Part shown: piece by piece, positions 34,736 through 63,678 of the stretch | Numbering within the stretch: the first letter of the stretch is position 1 | Layout: each line of letters begins with the position of its first letter | Origin: Owenia fusiformis | Lineage: Eukaryota; Annelida; Polychaeta; Sabellida; Oweniidae | Reading direction: 5' to 3' | DNA: 64,000 nucleotides | Assembly: GCA_903813345.2 (NCBI GenBank) | Contig: CAIIXF020000010.1 | Span: forward strand, 16,067,181-16,131,180 | Translations under genes and position numbers: made by a program | Notes under the pieces: generated by a model | The model's input: only the letters and a program-made list of their open reading frames with translations | Told to the model about the DNA's origin: nothing | The model's database searches: none

Positions 34736-35182
34736 GTGAGTATTATAGCATTGGAAAATACAATTATTAGAACAGGTTCAATGATGCAGTCGTGTTTTTA
34801 ATCTATATTTGCAATGGAACATCCATTCTTATTGACATTCTCAGGATTTATTCTGGAGACAATTTCCAACTTGTAAATTAAATATTGTATCAAAATTCAT
34901 AATCTTATGATTTTGATAGCTTTTTTTAAAAACACTTCAGTGTCAATAAAATACAGTTTTCCATGTTGGAAATTGCCTCCAGAATGAATCTTAAAAATTT
35001 CAAGAAGAATAGTTGTTCCATTGAAGTTATCTGGGGTACTATACACTATACAGCCTATAGGTGATCTAGTTAATATATCCATTGAAGAATCAGTTAATTA
35101 ACAATGAACATTTAACAATAATTTGAAAAGTAGGCCTAATGTGAAATAACTTCTTTGAATGTGTCAACAAATGTAAAGATAG

Positions 35183-35374
35183 ACATTGAGAGCGTGGAAG
35201 CATTCACTTTCCTTTTCTGAATGGTGCATACAAAGGGCATTTTGAATATGGAATCAAATACTTCTTTCAGAGGAAGGCAACAGATATGTCCCAATTATGG
35301 GAAAGTGTAGAAGGCAACAAAGGCCTAAAGGATTCAACATCCTTCTTTGAGGATGTCAAAGGAGTTGCTCAACG
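35183..35374 (+). pseudogene. Small element gene, exon c frameshifted (copy 2)
   Basis: Four bases more than in copy 1 (192 versus 188): TGGTGCATACAAAGG replaces TGGTACAAAGG near 35222. This shifts the frame and brings a TGA within about five codons. The splice sites are intact, so a transcript would still be made but the protein would be truncated. Confidence 0.6.
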
Positions 35375-35687
35375 GTAAGTGTAAATGGGCAATATGGACT
35401 TTTTAAACTTATTTAATTTACACACTTCTAATAAATACAACTTTTGTAATTCCTATATATGGTGCCCTATATGCCAGCAATCTTACTCCAATGGTAATAG
35501 AATTCAAAATTATTGACCTTGATAAATATTTTTTTTTTTACCTTTGAAGTCTACACATTGAGTCAAAAGTAATAAAGATAACATGATAAGTAATAATAAT
35601 AGAAGGCTTATGCATAATTTTGTAATAATATTGGTAAAGAATATTGTACTTACAGTGTATTAATGTATAGGACATTCATAATTCCAG

Positions 35688-35769
35688 TTACCACACAAGA
35701 TGGGAGGACCTTAAAAAGATCCAAACAGAAGCCATCGCGATGACAAATGCAAGGACTTCAGACGAATAG
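35688..35769 (+). CDS. Small element gene, last exon d (copy 2)
   Basis: Acceptor ends at 35687 and TAG is at 35767-35769. Same as copy 1 except one Lys to Glu-type substitution (AACAGAAGCC for AACAAAAGCC). It is out of reach of translation because of the exon c frameshift. Confidence 0.4.
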
Positions 35770-36436
35770 ACAGTAGTATATCCTTCTGTGCTGCAACTTT
35801 GACAATATTATAGAGACTGCTGATCATTTCCGAAACAAATGTGTTCCTTTGTTACACAAATACTAAAGAGAGAATCGCAGAGATAGCGAGCAGGCCAAAT
35901 AGATATAATATTCTAGTAGTACTTACATACTAAATTCAATGTAAATAAGTTATGGGAAAATAAATTATAATATATATTTCGATAAAATTGTGTGTTTATT
36001 ATGTTTTTGAATAAAAAAAACATAGAATTAGCATTAAACATCTTCTAACTTAATTAGCTTGTTTCAAGCTTGATTTATTATTAAATCAGTCCTTAATTTA
36101 GTATTAATCCTAAACCTTTATTAAGCTTACTTTAAGCTTGATTGATCATTAATTCAACCATAATTTTACCCAAAATATCATCAACCTTGATTTAGCATTA
36201 ATATCCTCAGCCTTGATTAAGCTTATTTTAAGCTTGATTTAACATTGATTTAGCCTTGATTTACCCAAAATATTCTCAACCTTGATTTAGCATTGATTTT
36301 TTCAAGCCTGAATCAAGCTTGATTCAGCACTGAAATAACCCTTGGGCAAATATTGCTTTTTCAATGCTTGAGAAGATCAATGTTGAATCAAGGTTGATTT
36401 TTTGTTAAATCAACATTGAGAAATGTTTGCTGTGTA

Positions 36437-37030
36437 AGTCAAGATGGTTGCTCCATGGTGAATACCTCATATCAATGGTACTTTGAGTCTTGAATCATGA
36501 CCTTGAGCTCAATCTGTATCTTTCATAGATTAATTACTGATATTTGATCTATAACCAATAAGCAAGCCTAAAGCTCTATCATTTGATCAATACTATTGAA
36601 CGTTGTTACAAGTGAAATGCTCGGTTGACTGATTTTTGAAGGGAACTTATTTTTATTAGTGGCTAATGCCATTGAATACAATAATAGTGTTTCTTCTTAA
36701 ACAAAAATAGATAGAACATTCATAAATTGTATTTTAGTTACTATGAAGTAGTCAAAACAATTAATCATACCTATGTTTTTTTGTTTCTAATGTAAATAAT
36801 GAATGTTGATATCAATTAGTACATGTAGTGACAATGTTCAGCACCACAATATGGTGAAGTAAGTCATACTTTTCTTTATGAACTAACTTCAGACTATCAA
36901 AACATTTTCTAGCCTTCTGTTTACATTTTACAGAAGGGCACTGAATTGAAAAGATCTAAAAATGTCCAAATTCAGCATCTCTTTTAGGGACTTAAAGGAA
37001 TGGATAGTATTGTTGTTAAACATAGTTGAT
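36437..37030. other. Non-coding stretch
   Basis: AT-rich flank of the second large element. Nothing recognised. Confidence 0.4.
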
Positions 37031-37105
37031 CATCAGACAAGACAACTCAGGTAGTACAGTAGGAAAAGACACACAGTGAGTAAGTGATGATTATTGCACC
37101 TTGAA

Positions 37106-37258
37106 GAGTAAAATGGCCATTGGTCACCAAGTGATTTATACAGCATTCCCAGAACCATATCATATCTGGCATAGTCTGCTTTTGCAAGTTCAACAGATAA
37201 GCTGAGACAATAACTTTTCCAAATATGTGAAATGTGTTCAAATTCATTACATCTTATC
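37106..37258 (-). other. Possible unassigned exon
   Basis: On the reverse strand an open stretch reads CNEFEHISHIWKSYCLSLSV, then ELAKADYARYDMVLGMLYKS, and has protein-like composition. It lies between an AG (TGATAAG near 37258) and CTTCAAG/GTGCAA near 37104. A second overlapping frame is also open. I do not recognise a family and no partner exon was found. It could be chance. Confidence 0.2.
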
Positions 37259-37763
37259 AATAATCAAGCATTTGACATGTCTAAGGCAATACTTAATACT
37301 TTTAATTTAACGATTAAAGTATATTCTATGAAGTGTGAGACTTTGGTTAGACAGTCAGGCCAGGAAAGTGTTCTTGCAATCCAACCTATCTTGATCTCCA
37401 ATTAAGAAAGGAAACTTGAAGTAACAACATTGGGATGAGTCTAAGTGTTTAGATCATCGATGGGCTAAGAGTCTAGATTTAGTAGCGACTACCCACCAAA
37501 ACAAACACACACATACCCATTAGCACAAGTTGACAATAATAAAGCACTTTATTTTTGTGCAATAACAATTCTTGCAACTACAGTGAGTTCACTAAGCTCT
37601 ATTATACACCCGGGAATATACATGCAGCGAACAGAAATTGCATGGACTGGAGGTTCACCATCAGCTTGAAAACAGCCGACACAGCAATCATTATTTCCAT
37701 ATTCGCTCAAATTATTACTTTCCATCAACATTGACATTACGTTATTTTTACATTGATACTTAC

Positions 37764-37770
37764 CCACCAT
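37764..37770 (-). other. Possible short first-exon end: ATGGTGG with donor
   Basis: On the reverse strand ATGGTGG is followed immediately by a consensus donor GTAAGTAT. The pattern fits the end of a 5' exon of a leftward gene, for instance a non-coding exon of the zinc-finger gene. Spliced to 17679 the ATG would give only a short upstream frame. Speculative. Confidence 0.15.
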
Positions 37771-38124
37771 GACAATGCATCACCTTTGTAAACAAACCAA
37801 AATAAAAAGACTGAAAATATTGACATTTGTCAAACGTGGGCGATAATAGGGATATATGGACTTTTCAAAATTATTAATTTTCAAATCCATATTGTGCAAA
37901 TTAAAAAGCCATAGCAAACCTGTTAATGCATATCAGGTGCAAATTGATTATCTCAATCTCTGCAACGACTGGTCAATGGTATCGGTTCTCCTCTATTCAC
38001 TCCAGAGTAGACCCGCGAACTTCGATCAACTTTCCGTTTCTGAAATTTGTTAATGTGATACTTGTCCACTAGGTGCAGCACCAATGTTCGAGAGAGGGTT
38101 CCAATTCAGAGAACCCCATCATTT

Positions 38125-38990
38125 CAAATATGGCGGCATGAATGTTTCCTGTCAGAAAATTAATCTTGGAAATTGGTGCACAACTCTACAAAAGACAAAG
38201 AACAAGTAAAATAGCATCTCTTTCGTTAAAGGTATAATACATTCTTTATTGTGATACATTGAAAATTGTACAGGGTTTGTTCCTAGGTGGTTAAAAACGA
38301 AATATGACAAAAATTTAATTTACATGATTCACTTCCTGGTTCTATTTTTCAGTTTGAAACTTTTAAATAACTGACGAAAGACAGTTTGAACTGATAAACA
38401 AGTCGTCTAATCAGTTGCAGCAGATGAGCAGTTACAAAGTTTTTTCATTTTGCGAATGTGTTTCTTGTTTTGGGTTACCTTGCAACATTGGCTCGTCTTG
38501 ACCGTTGAATCATGCATCACATTCTATCTATTGCAAGACTCATGCCTGGCACAACCGTCACCATGTTATTAAGTGTATTTAAGTTTCGCAAGGATCCTGC
38601 CATGACCGTGGTAGTGTTTATCCTGAAAGCCTGGTATAACCGTGACAATGCTAAGGTCGGAGACATTATAAACCTCAACCATCAAAAGTTGTCACAATGA
38701 ACTAAATTCTAAGTTTCGTGTCTCCCAAGCGGTAGAAAACTAATCCCTGTTCACTTTTAGTAGCACAATAAATGAATCCAAAGCCCATACCTGCAAATAA
38801 TGGATAAAATGAAACGAATGTTTTCATGAATCACCATGTTTGTGAGGATTGACTCCCAGAATGCAACGTCAGTTAACCTCATTTACTCGTGACAGGTTTC
38901 AAAATGGCGGAACGGCATTCATAGAAAAAGAAAAGAAAAGAAAAAAAATTAATTGAAAAGCAATCTATTTTCCTTTTTATGACCGCCATT
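38125..38990. promoter_or_regulatory. Candidate promoter region with YY1-like motifs
   Basis: ATATGGCGGC near 38130 and AAAATGGCGG near 38903 (forward) and CCGCCATTTT near 38985 (reverse) match the YY1 core AANATGGCGG. Such sites lie close to start sites of many animal housekeeping genes. The position, between a leftward gene (zinc finger) and rightward CSK, would suit a shared promoter. No TATA box or transcript evidence. Confidence 0.25.
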
Positions 38991-39479
38991 TTCTAAAATT
39001 TCAAAGATTGTATCATTTAGAGCAATTTATTGGGCACATTTTCTTAAAAATTCAAAAGATTCTGTTCAGTGACCTTTCCTAAGTGCATACTTTTAGCTAT
39101 TTTTTAGTCACATTTTCAGAGGGCTGAAAAGGTTATTTCATCATGTTTAGGGTCATTCTGACAATTTCCATTGCGTTCCTGGTCATGTAAATGATATGTG
39201 GAACTAGTAAACTGACTGGAGGTTAAAACAGAACTCTGTTATCTTGGTTCAAAAAATTTTCAAAATCCTGCATGATTTTGAAACTTTTTGTTTTGTCACT
39301 TCCTGTTAACTACCACTGCACATTAAATCCTGATATGACCATGACGATGTTCAGGTTCTTGAATGAGATTAGAATTAGTTAAAGAAGTAGTAAGATTAGA
39401 AAGAGTTATTTACATATTTAAGGGAGTTAAACGATGAACTTTTTCATAACGGTATTTTCATGCTACTAAAGGCCATTTA

Positions 39480-39640
39480 ATATAACCATTGTCATAGTCA
39501 TATCGTGCTTTAACATTACCATGGTCATGTCAGGCATTGCAACCATTGTCACGGTCATATCAGGCTTTAACATTACCAAGGTCATCACAGGCCTTGCAAC
39601 CATTGTCATGGTCAAATCAGGCTTTAACATCTGGAGGTCT
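39480..39640. repeat. ~20-bp/60-bp GGTCATATCAGG minisatellite
   Basis: GGTCATATCAGGCTTTAACA and GGTCATGTCAGGCATTGCAA alternate with CCATTGTCA and TACCATGGTCA, about six imperfect units. Related words occur near 38540-38650 and 39330 (CCTGGTATAACCGTGACAAT, CCTGATATGACCATGACG), so the repeat spreads over about 1 kb. Confidence 0.7.
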
Positions 39641-40129
39641 GGATTGTGCTGAAAAATACACAAAATCGGTGCAATTTATGTATGAATAATGAAAGAATTA
39701 GAGGACAGGAAGGCAATGTCGTCCATGTAATTGATCGTCGGACAATTGGCTGCTCAAAGTTTCTGACAATTACCTACATGTATAGCATTGCCTCCCCATC
39801 CTTTAGTGATCGATTGAAGAATTTCAGTATAGTCTTGTCTTTGTTTTTCAGTCTAAAGGGAAGCTGTTTCATTTCTCTTAAAATATGTAGTAGCTATTAA
39901 TTGAGTGAAGTTTTGGAGTGAAGGGTTCTGCTTGAATATACCTTGGTATATTTTAGTATATATTCTACTCTTGCACTTTGTAAAGCAGATCTATACTCAA
40001 GATTAATTAGATACCATAGTCTCTCCAATAAAGGCACAGTGCGTTTACCAAAAGGAGATGTCTCAAATTACAAAATCCCCAGGGATTTATTGAAAAAAAT
40101 CTTTTGGGCGATAATAGGAAAATAGGGTA

Positions 40130-40345
40130 TTTCATGATACTCACTCCAACTAGATAACATAATGTCATACCTCGATGTTTTCTTCATGCATTTATCGATC
40201 TGCTGAATGTGTTTCCGTGGGTTAGTTGACATACATATACATGTATATACATCAATATTGATGATAAACATCTACTCAAATTGCTCAGAGCGGGCGCCAT
40301 TTTTGAAATTGACGCCGATACCTGAGTCAAAATCTAAAGGCTTTA
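40130..40345 (-). repeat. Dispersed repeat, family O, copy 2
   Basis: The reverse complement carries AAAGCCTTTAGATTTTG, GTCAATTTCAAAAATGGC, ACATTCAGCAGATCGATAAA and ATTATGTTATCTAG in the order seen at 26715-26925. Confidence 0.65.
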
Positions 40346-40639
40346 TTTTCTGACCACATTTCAAAAATATCATGGCAGAAAAGCATCACCTGACAAGATA
40401 GATACATATATATAGATATACATGTATACATATTTATGAGTGAAGAGTTATTAGATTCATTTCGGCAAGAATTGTTGGTTCTTGCAAGAAATTAGTTTTA
40501 GATAATTCTCTTGGTATGGATGGATGGTGCTTTAAATTAGAATAAATGTATTGGGATATATCATTGCTAAAGGTAGTAGTACGTTCATATTTGCAAATGT
40601 CCTCATTACGAAGTAATTTCTTCTGCAACATTTTGGAAT

Positions 40640-40765
40640 TTCTTTATTTTTTGTAACATTTTACAAGGCACATCTAATTGCATTGAAGAGCATTTTGGTT
40701 TTATGAAATACATGGAGGTGCTGCACCTCAGGGATTTCAATGTGGGGAGAGCACTGGGTACTGTA
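40640..40765 (+). repeat. Dispersed repeat, family J, copy 2
   Basis: AGGCACATCTAATTGCATTG, GGAGGTGCTGCACCTCAG and TTTCAATGTGGGGAGAG match 19035-19175. The CTGCACCTCAG version is a longer palindrome than in copy 1. Confidence 0.65.
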
Positions 40766-40894
40766 TCACTCACAATCATCTCGAAATAGGACATCATCAA
40801 GGCCCCTGTTACTTAAATAGACTTGATGTTAGACACATATTTCCAAGGGGCTTCATTATCTTTAATTAATGATTCATCTTTTGCTGCATTACCA

Positions 40895-41045
40895 CCAGGG
40901 TTAGCTACAGGTTTTTATGGTGGTATTATATTGTTATAGTCTCCAACTTTTTTGTGGACTGTGTGCAGTGGTTGGTGTTCAGCTTTCGGCTTCTGTAACA
41001 AATGGCAGGTGGTGGTGGCATTTTGCATATTAGTATGTTATTTAT
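40895..41045 (+). repeat. Dispersed repeat, family H, copy 3
   Basis: It contains TTATAGTCTCCAACTTTTTTG, GTGGTTGGTGTTCAGC and CTGTAACAAATGGCAGGTGG followed by TGGCATTTTGCA. Compare 52787-52932 and 57432-57555. Confidence 0.65.
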
Positions 41046-43872
41046 GATAGAGGAATTTTAAAGGCTAAACTTAATTAATGAAAACTTTCCATTTTTAACA
41101 CATAAATCTGTAGCCGTAAAAAAGTGCTGTATCTTGAAATATTGTTCATAGTTATGAGAATGAAGAAAATTTTTAAATAGTTCATAAAGTTAAAAAGTCA
41201 ATAAAAAGTTTTCGACATAAGATTTTCCATATCACATTCTCTCTCAGGTACCGAAACAGAAATGAGTAGCTTCGTTCTTTGATCCTATGGGGTTGTGGTA
41301 TTCTTGAACTACCTAAAAGTACAACAAATATAAGTTAAATTTCTTGATTTGTTCTGACATCAATCAGATTTTATTAAAAAAGAGAGGATGGATGTCAAGC
41401 TATAAGGAAATTAATTTAGAATCAAATTGACTTGGCACTTATATACACATTGAAATTACATCCAGTAGATGCTTGAACTTATGAGTTTTACTTCATTGTT
41501 TGACAAGTCTATTTGCAGTATGGATTAGTTCTGAAAATATTGATGCATGTAATACACGCTAATTTACTATGTCATCAAAACCAACAGTCTAATTATAATA
41601 TATATTGATAAATTATATCCAGGGCTTTCAGTAGTGTGTCTTTAACATTAGGAGGACCCGGATTTTGATGTCAGGACTCAAAAAAAGTGATCTGTCCCTA
41701 AGACGCAAAGTCTGTACAGTTTTTTTATTTAACCAAACTTTTTCTGTTGTTTTTATGGGACCCACTTTTTCATGAAGGGACCAATAATGTTTTAATTGTA
41801 GAACTGCTCTACTGAATGCACTGTATACATTATCTAATTTAAGGCATACAGTTAGAGTCAGTAATAAAATATAAAAAAATATTCTGTCATTGTTTTATTC
41901 AGACTTAATAGAATGGAACTTTCCATCTTTTTTGAATGAACAGAAAAGGAAAAAGAAAAAGCACCATTCTCTCCTTATTTTACAATAATGGAATAGATAT
42001 CCTAGAAGTTAACTTCGCAGGGAACAGAGCCTTCCTTTAACAGGAAACACTCGGAAGTCAGAAGATGAAGAAGAAAAATAAAACCTAAGTGTTCCCACAG
42101 TAGCCGTTACTTGGCTTTTGTATGGTTTCGAGTGTATTGATTTATTTTAGAAAGATCATATCACTTTGTTTGCACTAAGAGGACAAAAAAACATTACTTC
42201 AGTGTGTCATATATTGGTTGTTTCTGAATGGTCTTTTAAAGATTTAATGCTTTTTCTGTACAAATCCTTTGTTTTAAGAAGCTTCTGTATTGTTTGATTT
42301 CCCTTTTATTCATTTAAAATTGATAATATATATGAAATCAAGATACTTGTTGACTTGTTTTACAAGTGCATGTAATCAAGTTGCAAACATCAATCCACCT
42401 ATCACAAGATCAGACTTAGAATCACAACTCCTTTGTGTAAGAAAGAAAATAAAAATTTCTTGAGATGAAACAAAATCATGTTTATTAATCATGCAAAAAG
42501 TATGAGTCAATGACAGGGCCGCTCGAATTTTTTTTGATTTGATCAAAGCGTCCACACTCCATTTTGGGGTGTTGGCGCTAAAAAGTATTTACCAAGACTG
42601 ATTTTTACATATTAGATAGTTCCAAGAACTACAGTTAATTTTAAGAAAATCAAATCATGTGTCACTGACTTTCATTTATTGTTGATCTTTGAGAAAAATA
42701 CTACTTTGTATTTTTTGTCTAATATTTTGTTTTTATCACAGCATCTGTGGGATATTGTCGTCATGATGATGGCATTATTGTGATTGTTATCTTGATTGTC
42801 CCACTTTTTTTGTCATTGCCATTTATTAAGTGCCAAAAGTGGATAGTTTAAAATAGACAGTTTGAAAATTGAAAAGAAGTTTGACAAGGTAAAACTGAAA
42901 ACACTTATTAGTGATATCCTAAAGATCTTTCTCAACATGATGTAAAATCCTAAATTTATCAATTTTGGTCAAAATATGTCAATATTTCATCATTGTGACA
43001 TGGTTCCTTATTAACATGCACTTTTCAACAATTTGGCAACTTATTATCAGGATTCATTACCCAGTTGCTAGGGAGAAACTGGAAAATTAAGCCCATTTTT
43101 GAGAATTTCCCAAAAAATGTTAAACATATTCTAGGCCCCATTAGTTTTTAGCCTATATGCAAATGTGGAAGAGACTTGAAAGATAAGTAAAACAGAGTTT
43201 GCCTGAAGTTAAAGTCTGTTTAAGGTTATAAAGGTCATACTCTAATCACAACACCATATGTTTGTCACAAATATCCGGAGTAATAGCTTCTGAAATATTC
43301 AAGTCAGGCTAACTGACATTGTTGCATTTTATAAACATCATGACATTCACTATTTTTAACCAGGAAGAATTGTGTAGACGTTTATTGAGGCTTGAATTAA
43401 ATATTTCCTGTTGGGTATTTAACTGTGTCTGAACTTCCAGATATTGCACTTTGGATAATTATAGACATAAAAAAACATATTGCTTTCTATTACTTATCAA
43501 TTACTGGATTATGAGCTGACACTTGAGAATGAACATACGGTTTTGGATTTGAAGTTAGTAAGTTGGCTTTAAAAACACTGAACATTCTTTACATGACATT
43601 TCAAAGGAAGAGCATAGTAAATTGGTAGTGTAAACATCAGCAAGAGGCATATGATTGGAAGGGGTCTTTTAGACTATATGTACTGCCACAACACAGCCAA
43701 AGTACACCAGTTTGGAATTCTTCAGATTTTCTTAATACAGATATTTAGTCTGCTTGTTCGTACATCGTATTTGGGGATTGGCGCATAGCTATTTTAGGAT
43801 TGTATCTAGTGAAATGATATAGTAAACAGATTTGAACAGAATCTCGTTAGTTCATTTTTTGTTTATTTTCAG
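41046..43872. other. Non-coding stretch upstream of the CSK exon
   Basis: AT-rich, no recognised exon or repeat family. Since the CSK 5' UTR segment at 43873 follows a splice acceptor, this stretch is probably the tail of CSK intron 1. Confidence 0.4.
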
Positions 43873-44001
43873 AACTTGTGAATACCCAGAACGCCTGACC
43901 CTGGGGCATCCATCTGCTAAGGGAGACAAAAAGAAAGGGACATTCCCATCGGGACACTTGCCTGGGCTCATATCTGTTTGTGCCCAATGTAAACAGTCAC
44001 C
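43873..44001 (+). other. CSK 5' UTR in first coding exon, with acceptor
   Basis: CATTTTTTGTTTATTTTCAG ends at 43872, a strong acceptor, so transcription starts farther left. The segment has an in-frame stop TAA at 43990-43992, only three codons before the ATG at 44002. This fixes the start. Confidence 0.65.
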
Positions 44002-61058
<17,057 letters not shown>

Positions 61059-61800
61059 ATAGATTATCCTGATGTACATGTGAATTGCCCTTTATTGGAT
61101 AGCTGAGTGTGAAAAAGATCTAGGAAAGCACTGTTGCTCACTATTTAATGGGAATATAAAATCAAATGTATATATATAGGAGACCACTGTTGCTCACTGC
61201 ATTGTTGTCATAGTATTAAAAGATCTCTGTAGAGGGGATTACAATATTGCAATATTGCAGACAATAGTCATGGCAAAAATAATGTCATACAAATCATGTC
61301 ATGGCAAAAATACATAATTTTCTCTTCATTCTCGAAATGCATGGACTGCTGTTCATTCTTCGCAGTTCACCCCTGCTGATGGCAAATCCAGGTGTTTTTC
61401 AATAAATTGACAAAAGTGACACACATGGATCACTTTTGATATATCTCACGAAATTTATGATTCCTATGGGGAATGCACAATTACTAATATATCAGACAGT
61501 TGACTAACATGGTACTTTTAATGTTACAAAAATATTTGATTTACTAACCGCAGAGGGCATGCTGAAAGAGGAATTCACACCATTGGAGAATGATAACCTA
61601 TGAGAAAGATATGTACGTATATGCTGAAAATGGCATCTCTGTCATATAATTTAATTATTTTGTACTCCTAGACCAAGCAATAGTAGTAACATTTAAGAAT
61701 TAGCTTTGTGTAATATATCAAAGTTATTTCCAAGTAATTAAAATATGCATAATTTTTACATAAATTTATGTTATAATAAAGCTAGGAATCCACCTATTAT
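61059..61800 (+). terminator. CSK: CSK 3' UTR with candidate polyadenylation signal
   Basis: The sequence after the stop is AT-rich. The first AATAAA in a good context is at 61775-61780, about 715 bp after the stop. Others exist farther on (for example 63544-63549), so a longer UTR is possible. Confidence 0.45.
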
Positions 61801-62248
61801 AAACTTCCTTTTTCACGTCACATTTCGTTCTCTATTGGTCACATACTGTAAATACAAATTATCTTGCCTTTAAATGTCCTTCCACTGTATTGTTTGTGGG
61901 CGAAAGTGACTAAAATAACCCTTAGCACCAGAAGACTATTGCATCCCACCCTGTGTTGACATTCAACTTTTGAAAGCAGAAATTCTAAATTGCTAGATGA
62001 GAAGTAACCTTATTGCTCTTATACACTACAGTTGGTAATCAAAAGAGAATATTCAAAGCCTACTCACTAATCCAATGTTCGCACCTGAGTCAACAGACTT
62101 CACACGCAATACATGAGAAACATAAGGCATATTTATAATCACAACTATATTTTATTTAAACTGGATGTACTAAAATATTGTTTCAATAATGTGGGACTGT
62201 AAGTATTTTACAGTAGACCCTGTACATGTGAATACGATGAACACCTGT

Positions 62249-62451
62249 CAGGCCCCTAGCCAGGGGGGTTCGATGGGTTCGAACCCCCCCCCCCTGGCCA
62301 AAAAAATCTTTCAAAATCATGCAGTTTTTCACCATTCTGAGCACTTTTTAAGTGATATTGGCCATTTTTGTACCAAAATTGTCACAAGTGAACCTCCCCT
62401 GGAATTTTTCAAAAAGTGAACCCCCCTTGGCAAATCCTGGCTACGGGCCTG
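62249..62451. mobile_element. Dispersed element, family A, copy 5
   Basis: Starts CAGGCCCCTAGCCAGGGGGG, ends AATCCTGGCTACGGGCCTG. Contains CATGCAGTTTTTCACCATTC. Complete copy. Confidence 0.8.
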
Positions 62452-62502
62452 CCTGTTCAACATAAACACCTTTGAATGTCTCCATAATATGAATAGTTAT
62501 GC

Positions 62503-62675
62503 CTCAGTCGCATTTGATCTACGACAACCATACGGCGGCCATAGCTTGCCAAAATGTAGAGAAATATCCACCATAAGATATAACGATTAACAGTATGATT
62601 TAGATTTTCTATCAATTTTGTGAAGCTACAGCCTGGCGCCTTACGCCCGCCATAGAGCAAACATGGCTGAGGCTT
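62503..62675 (-). mobile_element. Miniature element, family N, copy 2
   Basis: The left end GCCTCAGTCGCATTTGATC and the inward-read right end GCCTCAGCCATGTTTGCTC are imperfect inverted repeats. The body contains ATTTTGTGAAGCTACAGCC. Related to 54643-54838 in reverse. Confidence 0.6.
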
Positions 62676-63590
62676 TAATAGTAAGTTCACATTTATAGTT
62701 TGAACACTCAAATGTGAACAACTCTAACGTGGCAACATATAAGTGATCATTTGTACAATGATGAAACCCTCTGAAATGTGATACGTATAAAACTAAACAC
62801 TTTCAGTCTTCAGGATACTCAAATCTAATGAGACTTTTTTGTTCCTTCATTTTTACATGTATTTGCAAGATCAGTAAAATGTTTCATCTCATTTTGCCTT
62901 TCAAAGCACATCATGTTGAAAGTCACCATACATGCTAAAGGGCTGTATTGCACTTTGGTATAGTGTATTGCCTTTCGGTATAGTGTATTGCTTTCAACTG
63001 TAGGTGAGTGTTAATGTATATTGTTGGTCATGATTTTTATCACCATATTGAACTACTGATTCATATGTATTCTAAGATTACTGTATGTAGAAATTAAAAT
63101 TAAAAAGACTGTACAATTAAAATATTACATTTTGTACATAACAGATACAAACAAGAGGAAACAGTTTCTGTAAAAAGAAGAATTGATTTTTGTATTGTAA
63201 ATAGTGTTGGATGAATACTGTAATTTTTTCAATTTGGTGCCTATTTTTAATTTGGCAATTTGCTAATTCTGAACAAAATAGCCAATCTAAATTTCACTCA
63301 GTGTTCAGTTCATAAAGTTATCCTTATTTCAAGGGATTTTTAGAAAATCAGCTGAACTAAAAAGTCACCTCTATTAAAGAAAACTGTGAAAACGCCAAAT
63401 TAAATTGCGCCAAAACAAGCTAATTTACAGTAAGATGGGACGTGCAAATGCAAATGCTTAACAGGCTATTAACATACTATGCAAAGCTGTGTGTGTTAAT
63501 CACAATAGGAACAATATGTATGTATGTAATAAAATAAGTTTGAAATAAATGTCAAATAGTTTTGAAATATTCAGAATGTTAATGTTTATT
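62676..63590. other. Non-coding stretch
   Basis: No exon, RNA gene or repeat recognised apart from a small duplication CACTTTGGTATAGTGTATTG / CTTTCGGTATAGTGTATTGC near 62950-62990. Confidence 0.4.
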
Positions 63591-63678
63591 CAGATGCTGT
63601 GTATTGTTGCCATGCAGATGATATGTATTGTTGCAATTCAGATGATATGTATTGTTGCAATTCAGATGATGTGTGTTA
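63591..63678. repeat. 28-29-bp minisatellite, three units
   Basis: CAGATGATATGTATTGTTGC followed by AATT or CATG, three imperfect units. Confidence 0.9.

Larger units (their letters stand above)
32119..36436 (+). mobile_element. 4.32-kb inverted-end element, copy 2
   Basis: Same organisation and ends as 27413-31653, and nearly identical along its length. The differences seen are scattered substitutions, small indels, the 83 bp at 34681-34763 that copy 1 lacks, and a 4-bp insertion in exon c. The flanks (left AGCTTGG, right AGTCAAG) are unrelated to those of copy 1. The high identity implies recent activity or gene conversion between neighbours. No transposase is visible, so it is probably non-autonomous and mobilised in trans. 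Confidence 0.85.

Noticed and set aside
32119-36436. Simple tandem segmental duplication of 27-31 kb
   Set aside because: Homology ends exactly at the inverted termini in both copies and the flanks differ, which fits transposition better.
62249-62300. tRNA-like GGTTCGAACC segment
   Set aside because: Belongs to a family A repeat. No acceptor stem, anticodon arm or A box could be placed.
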